Shown here piece by piece: positions 1 to 9,420 of a stretch of 64,000 nucleotides of DNA. Source of the DNA: Lachnospiraceae bacterium. GTDB lineage: Bacteria; Bacteroidota; Bacteroidia; Bacteroidales; Muribaculaceae. Location of the stretch: assembly GCA_023663655.1 (NCBI GenBank), contig JAMPGZ010000006.1, positions 53,279 through 117,278 on the forward strand. The letters are read 5' to 3'. Every line of letters begins with the position of its first letter. The first letter of the stretch is position 1. The notes under the pieces were generated by a model. That model had not been told where the DNA came from. It saw only the letters and a program-made list of their open reading frames with translations, and did no database searches. The translations under genes and the position numbers were made by a program.

Positions 1-470
1 CGTGTCTCAAACGGAACTCCCGGCAATGTCACCAACACTTTGCCATCGCGTTCAAACCACATTATCGGAGCTGTGCCTACCTCATTTTGGATGACGCGGC
101 ATGATGACGGAACCATCGCTTGCCTTGCCGTAAGATCGTTAAGCTCGAGTCCGCGACGTGCGATGACGCGTTTCACTGTCTCCAGCACTGAAGCGTCATG
201 CACGAGTTCTCCTCCGAAATAATTGCAGAGTGTCTGCTTGGTTATGTCATCTTTAGTCGGTCCGAGTCCGCCTGTGGTTATGACTACATCGCTTGATTCA
301 AAAGCCCGGTCTATAGCTCGGGTTATCTGGTATGCATCGTCGTCTACAGTCTGTATGTCGCTCACTTTCCATCCAAGCGGGTCGAGACGATGGGATATGT
401 CAGATGAATTGGTGTCGATAACTTGCCCTAACAGCAGTTCTTTACCGATCACAACTATTGATACTTGCAT
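1..470 (-). CDS. cinA: CinA family protein (competence/damage-inducible protein A), N-terminal part only
   Basis: The reverse strand reads from an ATG at 470 to the window edge without a stop, so the C-terminus is missing. The first residues, MQVSIVVIGKELLLGQVIDT, and the later ITTGGLGPTKDD are the hallmarks of the MoaB/Mog-like domain that opens CinA proteins. That domain acts on nicotinamide-nucleotide or ADP-ribose substrates; an amidohydrolase domain usually follows, but it would lie outside this window. The gene starts 28 bp after the tsaD stop on the same strand and shows no promoter box of its own, so it is probably the second gene of a tsaD-cinA transcript. The family call is firm; which activities the full protein has cannot be judged here. 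Confidence 0.9.
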   Translation of the reverse strand, partial: MQVSIVVIGKELLLGQVIDTNSSDISHRLDPLGWKVSDIQTVDDDAYQITRAIDRAFESSDVVITTGGLGPTKDDITKQTLCNYFGGELVHDASVLETVKRVIARRGLELNDLTARQAMVPSSCRVIQNEVGTAPIMWFERDGKVLVTLPGVPFET

Positions 471-498
471 TATGGTTATTTGTTGTTATTGACGGGTT

Positions 499-1515
499 CT
501 AAATTGTGACTCTTGCATAAGGCGCTTCATCGAGCTTGCAGAAATCCCGTTTCTGATATTTGAAATATCCGGCAATAGCCACCATGGCGGCATTGTCGGT
601 AGTGAATGCTCTTTCCGGAATGAATGCTTTCAGAGAATTGCTGCGGCAATATTCAGCGATAGCCTCACGTACTCCGGAGTTAGCCGACACTCCACCTCCG
701 ATCGCTACAGTTGAGACTCCGGTGAGTTTAACCGCTTTTTTCAGTTTGTCGAGCAATATTTCAATTATGGTGCGTTGAAGCGATGCGGCAAGATCGGCTT
801 TGTTCTTTTCGATAAATTCAGGATCGGTTTTCAGATTGTCGCGCAGTGTGTAAAGGAACGAAGTCTTTAAGCCGCTGAAACTGTAATCGAGTCCCGGAAT
901 GTGGGGCTTTGAGAATTTGAAGCGTGATGCATCGCCTTCAGCAGCGAGGCGGTCGATGTGTGGTCCGCCCGGATAAGGGAGTCCCATGACTTTGGCACAC
1001 TTGTCGAAAGCCTCACCGGCAGCATCGTCGATGGTTTTTCCTATCACTTCCATGTCGTAAGGGCTGCGCACATGAATCAATTGTGAGTTACCTCCTGAAA
1101 TGAGCAGGCACAGATAGGGAAATTCAGGAACTACATCGGCTTCCTCTTTTTTTACAAAGTGTGACAGTACGTGACCGTGAAGATGGTTCACATCCACAAG
1201 CGGGATATTTAAGCCCAATGCGAGCCCTTTGGCAAATGAGGTGCCCACGAGCAGAGATCCGAGCAATCCCGGACCACGGGTAAATGCTATTGCCGAGATA
1301 TCGTGTTTATCGATTCCCGCGCGTTTTATAGCCGTGTCCACTACCGGCACTATGTTTTGCTGGTGAGCTCTTGATGCAAGCTCCGGGACTACGCCTCCAT
1401 ATTCTTCATGTACTTTCTGGCTTGCAATGACATTGCTTAAAAGAATTCCGTCTTTTACGATAGCCGCTGATGTGTCATCGCATGATGATTCAATCCCCAA
1501 TATTATTGTGCTCAT
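499..1515 (-). CDS. tsaD: tRNA N6-adenosine threonylcarbamoyltransferase TsaD
   Basis: TsaD transfers the threonylcarbamoyl group to A37 of ANN-decoding tRNAs, working with TsaB, TsaC and TsaE. The 338-residue protein has the Kae1/TsaD signatures: LGIESSCDDTSAAIV at the N-terminus, the metal-binding HLHGH, ISGGNSQL, the KTIDDAAGEAFDK segment, and GGGVSANSGVR near the C-terminus. The open frame extends upstream to 1563, but that extra stretch (MFQKFWLSLHFKTRLF) is not family-like. It also overlaps a -7 box at 1537-1544, so the ATG at 1515 is preferred. The length is normal for the family. TsaD is an essential housekeeping enzyme in most bacteria. cinA follows closely on the same strand. Confidence 0.96.
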   Translation of the reverse strand: MSTIILGIESSCDDTSAAIVKDGILLSNVIASQKVHEEYGGVVPELASRAHQQNIVPVVDTAIKRAGIDKHDISAIAFTRGPGLLGSLLVGTSFAKGLALGLNIPLVDVNHLHGHVLSHFVKKEEADVVPEFPYLCLLISGGNSQLIHVRSPYDMEVIGKTIDDAAGEAFDKCAKVMGLPYPGGPHIDRLAAEGDASRFKFSKPHIPGLDYSFSGLKTSFLYTLRDNLKTDPEFIEKNKADLAASLQRTIIEILLDKLKKAVKLTGVSTVAIGGGVSANSGVREAIAEYCRSNSLKAFIPERAFTTDNAAMVAIAGYFKYQKRDFCKLDEAPYARVTI

Positions 1516-1536
1516 AAAAAGTCTTGTTTTAAAGTG

Positions 1537-1544
1537 CAAACTTA
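1537..1544 (-). promoter_or_regulatory. -7 promoter box for tsaD
   Basis: The minus strand reads TAAGTTTG, an exact match to the Bacteroidetes TAnnTTTG -7 element. It lies 21 bp from the chosen tsaD start at 1515, so transcription would begin near 1530. A TTG lies about 16 bp upstream, shorter than the usual 19-21 bp spacing, so the -33 element is uncertain. Confidence 0.6.
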
Positions 1545-1588
1545 GCCAGAATTTTTGAAACAAGCGCCTAAGAGGCGAAAAAAATGCT

Positions 1589-1596
1589 TAATTTTG
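1589..1596 (+). promoter_or_regulatory. -7 promoter box for the TamB-like gene
   Basis: TAATTTTG matches TAnnTTTG. It lies between the first in-frame ATG (1584) and the second (1608), so a transcript begun about 7 nt after the box could only use 1608. No convincing -33 element is seen at the usual distance. Confidence 0.5.
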
Positions 1597-1607
1597 CAAT
1601 AATAATT

Positions 1608-4600
1608 ATGACGAGAATATACAACATACTCAGGGCTCTGTTTGTAACTGTATTTGCATTGGCAATTATAGGACCATTGGTGCTTTATCTTGTGCTGTCG
1701 GTAAGCGGAGTGCAGAGAGGTGTGGGTGATATAGCCGAAAATGAGCTAAGTGAGTTGCTTGGCGCCGATGTGGAGATCGGAGAGGTGGATTTTGCACCGT
1801 TTAATAAGCTGACTCTTAAAAATGTGGTGGTAAGAGACTCACTGAATGACACTATCCTGAATGCTGACCGCATAGGTGCCGGTATTGTCATGTCGAAACT
1901 GCTTGTGAAGAGAAGGCTTATTTTTTCGTATGCTGAAATTCTCGGGCTAAACGTGAGTCTGTGGAGGGATTCTATAGGAGCTCCGCTTAACATACAGCCT
2001 ATCATTGACCGTCTGTCGTCGAAAGATAAGAATAAACCGTCGGCTCAATATGATTTGCGCATAAACAATATCGTGATCCGTAAAGCCGGAATCGAGTATG
2101 ACGTGCTTTCCGAGCCGCATCTGAATCGGTTTGACAAGAATCACATCAAGGTTACGGATGTTAAAGCCGATATTTTTCTGCCTGAAATAAGGAATGACAA
2201 TTATCGAATAGACCTGAAACGTATTGCATTGAAAGAGCGTTCGGGACTTTATGTCGAGTCGCTCAGCGGTAAGATTGCTATTACGGACACTCTTGTGACG
2301 GTCGATGATTTCGACCTGAAGTTGTCGGAATCAAGGATCGCTCTTGGACCGATCGCGTTGAGGTGCAGCAGTCTCAAGAATCTTGGGAAAGAGATATTCG
2401 ATATTCCGATAAATTTTGAAATTCTTCCTGAAAGCCGTATATCCACTTATGATGCGGCGCCTTTTGTGCCGCAACTCGGTTCGCAATGGGTGACACTCGC
2501 TTTGAGTGGAAAAATGTCGGGACGCGTGTCGGATATCGATGTGCATTCATTGTCGGCACACACCGCCAACGGAGGCTTCGGATTCCATATTAAAGGAAAT
2601 GTTTCAGGGCTTCCTGATGTGGGAAATCTTGAAGTCAAGCTGCCTGAAATAGAACTCGCGGTGAAGCCGTCGCACTACCTGCCATTGATCATGTCATTTG
2701 TAGGAGATAACAGTAATGTTCAGGGTTTGATCTCTCGGGCAGGAGATTTGCATTATAAGGGAATTTTTGACGGACGGCTTAATGAAGCTGTGTGCGACGG
2801 TCATCTTGAAACCTCGATCGGTGCTGTGGATATTGATGCCTCTTATCGTCTTGACACTGTGACCGCCGGTCGTTATCTGCTTGGAAATATAATGATTGAC
2901 TCATTTGATCTCGGACGGTTGCTGGATAAAAGCGAATTGGGTACTTTGTCGGCTAATATTGATGCCGATGCCGTTTTTAAAGGTAATGATGTGAGTGGCG
3001 ACTTTGACATAAATCTTGACCGTTTTGTGTTTAAAGACTATGAGTACGGAAATGCGACATTTCAGGGCAGAGTGGATAAGCGGCGTGTTGATGGCGCTTT
3101 CACCGTTGATGATGAGAATGTGAAGATAAAACTGGACGGATGGGCTGATTTTTCCGAGAAGATGCTCACTTGTGATGTTGAAGGATATGTGAGAGACTTT
3201 AATCCCCATGCTCTGCATCTGCTTAATTCCTATCCTGGATATTCGCTTGCCACGGATATTGATGTGAAGATAAAAGGACCTGACCCGGATCATGCCGATG
3301 GCAAGGCTGAATTGTCGCGGCTTAGTTTTAAGGATGCTTCAGGCAACGGTGTAGGGTTGAGTCATCTCACTTTTCTTGCATCGGGTAGCACGAGCCCGCA
3401 GTTCATAGTGCTGAGGTCGGATATCTTTGAAGGTCAGCTTTCGGGGCATTATCGGTTTAAGGATATTATACCTGCGGGTAAGCAGTTTGCTGCATCGATT
3501 TTTCCGGCGTTGGTTCCGGTTGACAGGAATGATCAGGTGTCGGAACATCCGGTGGAGCTTTCGCTTAATTTTGAACTCAGGGAAAATGATGTCACAAATA
3601 AATGGCTTGAATTTTTCAAGTCGCCGGTGAAAGTGTTGCATCCTGTCACAATTGAAAGCGCCCTTAATACTGAAAGCCGCAATATGAGGCTTACTGTCGA
3701 TGCTCCATATCTTCTTAAAAAGGATAAATTTATAGATAAAACTTCACTTCAGGTTAATGTCGACGGGGAGGAGGGGGCTGCCGATGTTCTGTTTACGACA
3801 TTATACCCTACAAAAAATGGTGGTGCCACGCTTGAGGTGACAGCTCATGGACATAATGATGTGCTTGAATCTCAGATTTCATGGGACATAGACAGCAAAA
3901 GGCGTTTTGACGGCATGATCGGTCTTTCCGCTCTGTTCAAGGAGTGTAAGTTTGGTGGAATAGATGTGAAAGTCGGGATAGAGAAGAGCCATTTTGTGAT
4001 AAACGATACGGCATGGGTGGTGCAACCGGCATCTATAGATATCGCCCATGGTAAGATCCATGTGAATGACATAGATGTGGGTCGATCCGGTCAATTCATA
4101 AAAATAGGCGGTGTGGTGTCAGATGATCCTGATGATGTGCTGATATTGAATCTGAATGACATGAGCCTCGATTATGTTTTTGAGACTCTGGCAATAGGCA
4201 ATGTCGATTTTGGTGGCACTGCGACAGGCGATTTCTATGCGAGAAACTTGTTGTCGAAGGAGCCGCGTCTTGACACCCCTAATCTTCACGTGAAAAGATT
4301 CTGTTATAATAAATCGCTGCTCGGTGATGCCGATATAGTGAGCCGCTGGGACAATGAGCAGAAAGGTGTTACCATCGATGCCGATATATTGCAACCCAAT
4401 GGCAGACGGTCGACAGTGAACGGAATCATATATCCGATGGCGGAAGCGCTTGATTTCCGGTTTAAAGCCGATAAACTTAATGTGGGGTTCATGAAGCCTT
4501 ATATGGAGGCGTTCACATCATCAGTGAGCGGATATGCTTCAGGCGAAGCACGTCTTTTCGGCACATTCAAGCTGATAGATATGACCGGCGAGATATATGC

Positions 4601-6170
4601 TGAGGATCTAAAATTGAAGCTCGACATTACGAATACATATTATTCAACGACTGATTCGATTCACCTTACTCCCGGACGCATCGAATTTGGTAATGTGACA
4701 TTGTATGATGAATACGGAAATAAGGCTAAACTTGACGGTTGGGTGACGCATAAATGCTTCAAGGAACCGGAATTTGAATTCCGAGTGTCTAATGCCCGCA
4801 ATTTCCTGTGTTTTGATGTGAACAATACGATCAACCCTGTGTGGTTTGGCAGAATATTCTGCAATGGAATGGCATTGATAAAAGGTGTGCCGGGTTTCAT
4901 TGATGTAAATGTCGATATATCCACGGCTGCGAAGTCGGAGTTCAATTTCGTTTTATCCGATACTGAGGCGGCAAGCGAATATACATTCATGTCATTCAAT
5001 GACCGCGATGCCGTGAAAGGCGATCTGCTGCTGTCGGTAGAAGATCCGCGCGCGGCATCAATAAAGCGCCTTAAAGAGCATTATGAAAGGCTTAGGCAGG
5101 AGGAGAACACACCATCGGTATATAGGGTGAATCTTCAGGTGGAAGCAAATCCGAATGGCGAGATGGTGCTTGTGCTGGATCCTGAAGGCGGCGACCAAAT
5201 GAAAGCCCGTGGCAATGGAAATCTGCGTATAGAATATAATTCGTCTAATGACGATATGCTTATGTATGGCACTTACACCTTGACTCAGGGCGATTATAAT
5301 TTCACGCTTCAGGATATAATCATAAAGGATTTTACCATAAAACCGGGAAGTTCAATTGCTTTCCACGGCGATCCTCTTGATGCCGTGCTTGATATTCAGG
5401 CGGTGTATTCGGTCAATGCCAATCTTAGTGATCTTGACGAATCATTCCTTCAGGACAGGGAGCTGACGCGCACCAATGTCCCTGTCCATGCCTTGCTGAA
5501 GGTGTCGGGCGATATGCAGCAGCCCGATATAAGTTTTGACCTTGAATTTCCTACTCTGACACAGGATACTTACCGCAAGGTGAAGAGTATTGTCAGCACC
5601 GAGGAGATGATGAACCGTCAGATAATTTATCTGCTTGCCTTGAACCGGTTCTATACTCCCGACTATATGGCATCGACAACAAAAGGAAATGAGCTCGTAT
5701 CGGTCGCTTCATCAACCATATCCTCCCAGCTTACATCCATGCTGGGACAATTGAGCGATAATTGGACCATAGCTCCGAATATACGCAGTGACAGGGGCGA
5801 CTTCAGCGACATGGAGGTGGATCTCGCTTTGTCAAGTTATCTTCTTGACAATCGGTTGCTGTTTAATGGAAATTTCGGTTATCGTGATAATGCCATGAAC
5901 AATAATAATTCGTTCATCGGGGATTTTGATCTGGAATATCTGTTGAACAAATCTGGTAATATAAGGCTGAAAGCCTATAATCGCTACAATGACCAGAATT
6001 ATTATCTGCGTTCGGCCCAGACGACGCAAGGCGTGGGCGTGGTGTTCAAACGCGATTTCGATGATATATTCTCCTTCTGGAAACGTCTGCGCCGAAAATA
6101 TAAACAGAAGAAAGCTTCAAAAGAAAAAGGCTCTTCATCTACCGTTGAGCCGGCAGCCAAAGAGCCTTGA
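1608..6170 (+). CDS. TamB-like translocation/assembly module protein (DUF490), AsmA-superfamily
   Basis: This is a protein of about 1520 residues with one N-terminal membrane helix (IYNILRALFVTVFALAIIG region) and a very long periplasmic part rich in beta-strand repeats. Its C-terminus carries the DUF490 region, with the DMLMYGTYTLTQGDYNFTL segment near residue 1230 and a following LDIQAVYSV stretch. TamB-type proteins bridge the inner and outer membranes; in proteobacteria they work with TamA in outer-membrane protein or phospholipid traffic. In Bacteroidetes they are common and partner with a BamA-like protein, none of which is seen here. I chose the ATG at 1608 because the earlier ATG (1584) lies upstream of a likely -7 box. 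The gene stands alone and converges on the DUF4924 gene. The exact substrate is unknown. Confidence 0.88.
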   Translation: MTRIYNILRALFVTVFALAIIGPLVLYLVLSVSGVQRGVGDIAENELSELLGADVEIGEVDFAPFNKLTLKNVVVRDSLNDTILNADRIGAGIVMSKLLVKRRLIFSYAEILGLNVSLWRDSIGAPLNIQPIIDRLSSKDKNKPSAQYDLRINNIVIRKAGIEYDVLSEPHLNRFDKNHIKVTDVKADIFLPEIRNDNYRIDLKRIALKERSGLYVESLSGKIAITDTLVTVDDFDLKLSESRIALGPIALRCSSLKNLGKEIFDIPINFEILPESRISTYDAAPFVPQLGSQWVTLALSGKMSGRVSDIDVHSLSAHTANGGFGFHIKGNVSGLPDVGNLEVKLPEIELAVKPSHYLPLIMSFVGDNSNVQGLISRAGDLHYKGIFDGRLNEAVCDGHLETSIGAVDIDASYRLDTVTAGRYLLGNIMIDSFDLGRLLDKSELGTLSANIDADAVFKGNDVSGDFDINLDRFVFKDYEYGNATFQGRVDKRRVDGAFTVDDENVKIKLDGWADFSEKMLTCDVEGYVRDFNPHALHLLNSYPGYSLATDIDVKIKGPDPDHADGKAELSRLSFKDASGNGVGLSHLTFLASGSTSPQFIVLRSDIFEGQLSGHYRFKDIIPAGKQFAASIFPALVPVDRNDQVSEHPVELSLNFELRENDVTNKWLEFFKSPVKVLHPVTIESALNTESRNMRLTVDAPYLLKKDKFIDKTSLQVNVDGEEGAADVLFTTLYPTKNGGATLEVTAHGHNDVLESQISWDIDSKRRFDGMIGLSALFKECKFGGIDVKVGIEKSHFVINDTAWVVQPASIDIAHGKIHVNDIDVGRSGQFIKIGGVVSDDPDDVLILNLNDMSLDYVFETLAIGNVDFGGTATGDFYARNLLSKEPRLDTPNLHVKRFCYNKSLLGDADIVSRWDNEQKGVTIDADILQPNGRRSTVNGIIYPMAEALDFRFKADKLNVGFMKPYMEAFTSSVSGYASGEARLFGTFKLIDMTGEIYAEDLKLKLDITNTYYSTTDSIHLTPGRIEFGNVTLYDEYGNKAKLDGWVTHKCFKEPEFEFRVSNARNFLCFDVNNTINPVWFGRIFCNGMALIKGVPGFIDVNVDISTAAKSEFNFVLSDTEAASEYTFMSFNDRDAVKGDLLLSVEDPRAASIKRLKEHYERLRQEENTPSVYRVNLQVEANPNGEMVLVLDPEGGDQMKARGNGNLRIEYNSSNDDMLMYGTYTLTQGDYNFTLQDIIIKDFTIKPGSSIAFHGDPLDAVLDIQAVYSVNANLSDLDESFLQDRELTRTNVPVHALLKVSGDMQQPDISFDLEFPTLTQDTYRKVKSIVSTEEMMNRQIIYLLALNRFYTPDYMASTTKGNELVSVASSTISSQLTSMLGQLSDNWTIAPNIRSDRGDFSDMEVDLALSSYLLDNRLLFNGNFGYRDNAMNNNNSFIGDFDLEYLLNKSGNIRLKAYNRYNDQNYYLRSAQTTQGVGVVFKRDFDDIFSFWKRLRRKYKQKKASKEKGSSSTVEPAAKEP
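6119..6166 (-). terminator. Rho-independent terminator for the meaB/DUF4924 operon, embedded in the TamB-like coding end
   Basis: Complementary arms ggctctt (6129-6135) and aagagcc (6160-6166) form a hairpin. On the minus strand this is followed by TTTTTCTTTT (complement of 6119-6128). The T-run sits on the minus side only, so it serves the leftward operon, while the sequence also encodes the last residues of the TamB-like protein. Confidence 0.55.
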
Positions 6171-6193
6171 TGCTGGAGTAAAATTATATCGTT

Positions 6194-6739
6194 TTATTCT
6201 TCGTCGAGCTTGTCTTCCTGATCGAGTTGGTAATAGTGGGCGAGCAATGCTATGAAACGGGAAATCTGAGTGATAGCGGTTGCGGTCTCCTTTGAAATCT
6301 CGGCACCTTTAAGTTTAAGCATCAATGCGCCATAAAGGGCAGTGAAGCAGGTCTCGATTTCTCCGGTTTTATTGTCGCCCTGCCTTGAACGCAGTTCCAC
6401 TATGTAGGGGAGTGTTTTGTAAAATTCCCCGGCATAATCGGGATGCTTGGGGTCTTTAAGCAGTCGCAGGTGAAGGTCGTCGAGTTGAATGAGCACGTTT
6501 TTATTGAGCTGCAGATGTCCTTTGGCGGCTACATCTTCACGGTGCATCATGTCGATAAGTGATTCATACCACTCAGCCATCTCCTTATATTGTTGAGAAC
6601 TTAGAGTGAATCGGTCGATCACATTTGACTTGATTTTGTCAAGATCCATTCCGTTGGCACGGATTATATCCTCGATTTGCCACATATATAGCAAATACTC
6701 CGCGATATTCTCTTTGCGTTTTTGTGAAGCGATATACAT
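6194..6739 (-). CDS. DUF4924 family protein
   Basis: This 181-residue, probably cytoplasmic, largely alpha-helical protein starts MYIASQKRKENIAEYLLYMW. The NIAEYLLYMWQ stretch is what I recognise as the DUF4924 signature, a Bacteroidetes-restricted family of about this length with no assigned function. It has no signal peptide or membrane segment, and it ends in an acidic QLDQEDKLDEE tail. It follows meaB with a gap of only 8 bp and is the last gene of the leftward DUF1573-DUF1573-meaB operon. That places it next to B12-enzyme maintenance, but there is no direct evidence of a shared role. Confidence 0.75.
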   Translation of the reverse strand: MYIASQKRKENIAEYLLYMWQIEDIIRANGMDLDKIKSNVIDRFTLSSQQYKEMAEWYESLIDMMHREDVAAKGHLQLNKNVLIQLDDLHLRLLKDPKHPDYAGEFYKTLPYIVELRSRQGDNKTGEIETCFTALYGALMLKLKGAEISKETATAITQISRFIALLAHYYQLDQEDKLDEE

Positions 6740-6747
6740 AAGGATGT

Positions 6748-7845
6748 CTATTTTTTGAAGTAGAAGTCGAGAACGTCGCGGGCGGCGGTGAATGAACTTT
6801 GTTGATTGTCCAGAACCTTCAGCTCCTTCTCATGCAACAGTTTTTCAACTTCAGGATTGGAGTAGAAATGCTGACGCAGTTTTTCGTTTATGGTTTCATA
6901 CATCCAGTAGCGAGCCTGCTCCTGACGCTTGATGTCGAAATAGCCGTTTTCTTTTACGAAAGCGAAATAGCGGTCAATCATTTCCCACACTTCGGGCACT
7001 CCTATGTTGTAATATCCGGAATAGCACAGTACCTCAGGTTTCCATCCCGACGCTGTGGGCGGGAACAGATGGAGCGCGCTGCGGAATTGAGCCTGGGCGA
7101 GACGCGCCCGGTCAATATTGTCGCCGTCAGCTTTATTGATGACGATTCCATCTGCCATTTCCATAATGCCGCGTTTTATTCCTTGCAGTTCATCTCCGGT
7201 GCCGGCGAGCTGTATGAGCAGGAAGAAGTCGACCATGGAGTGTACAGCGGTTTCGCTCTGTCCCACGCCTACGGTCTCTACGAATATGTTGTTGTAACCG
7301 GCAGCTTCACATAATACTATTGTCTCGCGTGTCTTGCGTGCGACACCTCCAAGACTTCCTGCCGACGGACTGGGACGAATGAATGCCGCCGGATGTACGG
7401 CAAGTTGCTCCATTCGGGTTTTATCGCCGAGAATTGAGCCTTTGGTGCGCTCGCTTGACGGATCGATGGCGAGCACGGCGAGTTTTCCGCCTTCTTTAAG
7501 AATATGTAGTCCGAACACGTCGATTGACGTTGACTTTCCTGCACCCGGCACTCCGGTGATTCCTATTCTTCGGGAGTTGCCCGAGTGAGGGAGGCATTTT
7601 TCGATGACTTCCTGTGCTATCGCCTGATGTTCGGGCGACAGGCTTTCTACCATTGTTACGGCACGGCTCAAAACCGTGACATCGCCTTTGAGGATACCTT
7701 CCACAAGCTCTCCTGCTGAAGGTAGCGGTCGGCGTTTGCGGGGTTTAAGATATGGATTGACAACAGGAGGCTGCTTGACACCGCTGTTCACGGTGAGCCC
7801 TACGAATTGTTCGTCGTTTTCTATGTGGTGATGATTGTCTGTCAT
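6748..7845 (-). CDS. meaB: Methylmalonyl-CoA mutase-associated GTPase MeaB (ArgK/LAO family)
   Basis: This is a 365-residue G3E-class P-loop GTPase. The Walker A motif GVPGAGKST is at residues 98-106, the specificity motif NKADGDN is further on, and the VETVGVGQSE segment is the typical switch region of the MeaB/ArgK group. MeaB chaperones adenosylcobalamin-dependent methylmalonyl-CoA mutase, gating cofactor loading and protecting against inactivation. In Bacteroidales this serves the succinate-propionate pathway. No mutase subunit genes are present in this window, so the partner must lie elsewhere. Its start is 18 bp after the second DUF1573 gene ends. The older name 'LAO/AO transport ATPase' for this family is misleading. 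Confidence 0.93.
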   Translation of the reverse strand: MTDNHHHIENDEQFVGLTVNSGVKQPPVVNPYLKPRKRRPLPSAGELVEGILKGDVTVLSRAVTMVESLSPEHQAIAQEVIEKCLPHSGNSRRIGITGVPGAGKSTSIDVFGLHILKEGGKLAVLAIDPSSERTKGSILGDKTRMEQLAVHPAAFIRPSPSAGSLGGVARKTRETIVLCEAAGYNNIFVETVGVGQSETAVHSMVDFFLLIQLAGTGDELQGIKRGIMEMADGIVINKADGDNIDRARLAQAQFRSALHLFPPTASGWKPEVLCYSGYYNIGVPEVWEMIDRYFAFVKENGYFDIKRQEQARYWMYETINEKLRQHFYSNPEVEKLLHEKELKVLDNQQSSFTAARDVLDFYFKK

Positions 7846-7863
7846 GATTTATAAAACAACCGA

Positions 7864-8940
7864 TTAGTATTCTCCGGTGACTCTGATGTTGGATACCGGA
7901 CGATCAGGGTCATTGGTGATTATTGTAATTCGTGCATTAAGCATTTTGTCGTTGCTTTTCGATGTGTCGGCGTTTATTTTTATAACGGCATTTCCGCCAC
8001 CTTTGATTTTTGTCTTGGATGCCTTGACGCTCACACAAGGGTCGGATGAACTGATTTTCCGGATGATGAGTTCATTCTTTCCGAAATTGTCAATGTTTAT
8101 CTCTCCCGATTTTTTTTCTCCTTTTTTGATAGTTCCGAAGTCTATGCGTGTTTCTGACAATGCTATTTTAGGGGCTTTTTCAAGCTCGGCTTTTGTCATT
8201 TTTGAGAAATCTTCATTGACGATGGCTGTTACATTTATGTCATGAGAAGCTCCTCCACGGCTGTCAGAGTTTATTTTAGCCTCATGAGTGGCGAGCCCCC
8301 AGTCATTTTCACCTGCGGTGTTGTAGAATAGGGTGAATGTCACCTGCTCGCCGGGAGGAACACACTGAGGTTCGGTCTGGACAGTTATATATTTAGGCAG
8401 CCCTTCTATTGACGGACGTATAGTGTCGGAACTCTGGTTATATCCTTCAAGGAACGCTGTTTTGGTTCTTCCTTTCAGAATCTCGCCTACCGGCACTATG
8501 TCACGTCTCAGCTTTAGCTTGCCTACCTCTATTGGGAAACGGGCACGCAATGTGTTGGAGGCGCCTATCACTACTCCTTTTATCACAAGTATAGTCTGTC
8601 TGGGATCGCTGTTGGTCTCCACTTTGACTTTTTTGTCAAATTTTCCCGGACGACCTGCCGGATCATATACCACTTTTATTACGGCAGTATCGCCGGGAGC
8701 TATAGGCTCCTTGGTATAAGATGGTATGGTGCATCCGCATGATGCGCGGGCGGCATAAATCATGAGTGGTTCGTTGCCGGTGTTTACCAGACGGAAATCG
8801 GTAGACACTCTTCCCATGTCTTCATCGAAAGCACCGAAATCATGTGATGTTTCAAGCCATTTAGCCGAAGTGGCTCCATTGGCGCTGAGGGCTGATACAG
8901 CCAGCGCCAATGCCGGCAGAACGCGTAGTATATTCATCAT
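7864..8940 (-). CDS. Exported DUF1573 domain protein, multi-domain
   Basis: This 358-residue protein has a signal peptide (MMNILRVLPALALAVSALSANG). The first domain, about residues 25-125, carries the DUF1573 hallmark WLETSHDFGAFDED, then ARASCGCTIPSYTKEPIAPG and VVYDPAGRPGKFDK. At least one further Ig-like domain follows (IALSETRIDFGTIKKGEK, near residue 260). DUF1573 domains are ASH/MSP-like beta-sandwiches exported in Bacteroidetes; their function is unknown. Its first domain closely resembles the whole of the neighbouring 128-residue DUF1573 protein, starting 6 bp away. That looks like a local duplication with later fusion or loss of domains. It is part of the leftward operon with meaB. 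Confidence 0.88.
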   Translation of the reverse strand: MMNILRVLPALALAVSALSANGATSAKWLETSHDFGAFDEDMGRVSTDFRLVNTGNEPLMIYAARASCGCTIPSYTKEPIAPGDTAVIKVVYDPAGRPGKFDKKVKVETNSDPRQTILVIKGVVIGASNTLRARFPIEVGKLKLRRDIVPVGEILKGRTKTAFLEGYNQSSDTIRPSIEGLPKYITVQTEPQCVPPGEQVTFTLFYNTAGENDWGLATHEAKINSDSRGGASHDINVTAIVNEDFSKMTKAELEKAPKIALSETRIDFGTIKKGEKKSGEINIDNFGKNELIIRKISSSDPCVSVKASKTKIKGGGNAVIKINADTSKSNDKMLNARITIITNDPDRPVSNIRVTGEY

Positions 8941-8946
8941 CGACTA

Positions 8947-9333
8947 TTATTTAGAAGGTGGTATTACCACGCCTTTTATTTTTATGGTGACGCGGGCATT
9001 GCTCGCGTTGGATTTTACCTGAATGTTTTTCTCAAATTCGCCCGGGCGTCCTTTAGGGTCATAGCTAACTTTAAGCACAGCGCTTTCTCCCGGCTTGATC
9101 GGTTCCTTGGGTATTTCAGGAACTGTGCAACCGCATGATGCACGTGCCGATTTGATTATCAACGGAGTTTTGCCTGTATTTTTCACCACAAATCCGTGAG
9201 ATACGATTCCGCCATCTTCCTTTACATTTCCGAAATCATATACGGGATTGGCAAATGCTATTTTGGCATCATTTCCGGCGAAAGCTGTCAAACTCAGCAA
9301 TGCGATAAAAATAGAAAAAATAGTTCGTGTCAT
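8947..9333 (-). CDS. Exported single-domain DUF1573 protein
   Basis: This 128-residue protein has a signal peptide (MTRTIFSIFIALLSLTAFAG) and a single DUF1573 domain: FANPVYDFGNVKEDGG, ASCGCTVPEIPKEPIKPGES, VSYDPKGRPGEFEK. It is the first gene of the operon that continues into the larger DUF1573 protein, meaB and DUF4924. The leader from 9334 to 9420 contains a TAACTTTA sequence on the minus strand, one base off the TAnnTTTG consensus and a possible promoter. It also has a small AACCCTT/AAGGGTT hairpin at 9395-9412, without a T-run. The function is unknown. Confidence 0.88.
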   Translation of the reverse strand: MTRTIFSIFIALLSLTAFAGNDAKIAFANPVYDFGNVKEDGGIVSHGFVVKNTGKTPLIIKSARASCGCTVPEIPKEPIKPGESAVLKVSYDPKGRPGEFEKNIQVKSNASNARVTIKIKGVVIPPSK

Positions 9334-9420
9334 TATAATATCGTTATTACGTTACTATGTATATAACGTAAAGTTAACAACTATGAATTTTTGAAACCCT
9401 TAAATAAGGGTTAATTTAAG

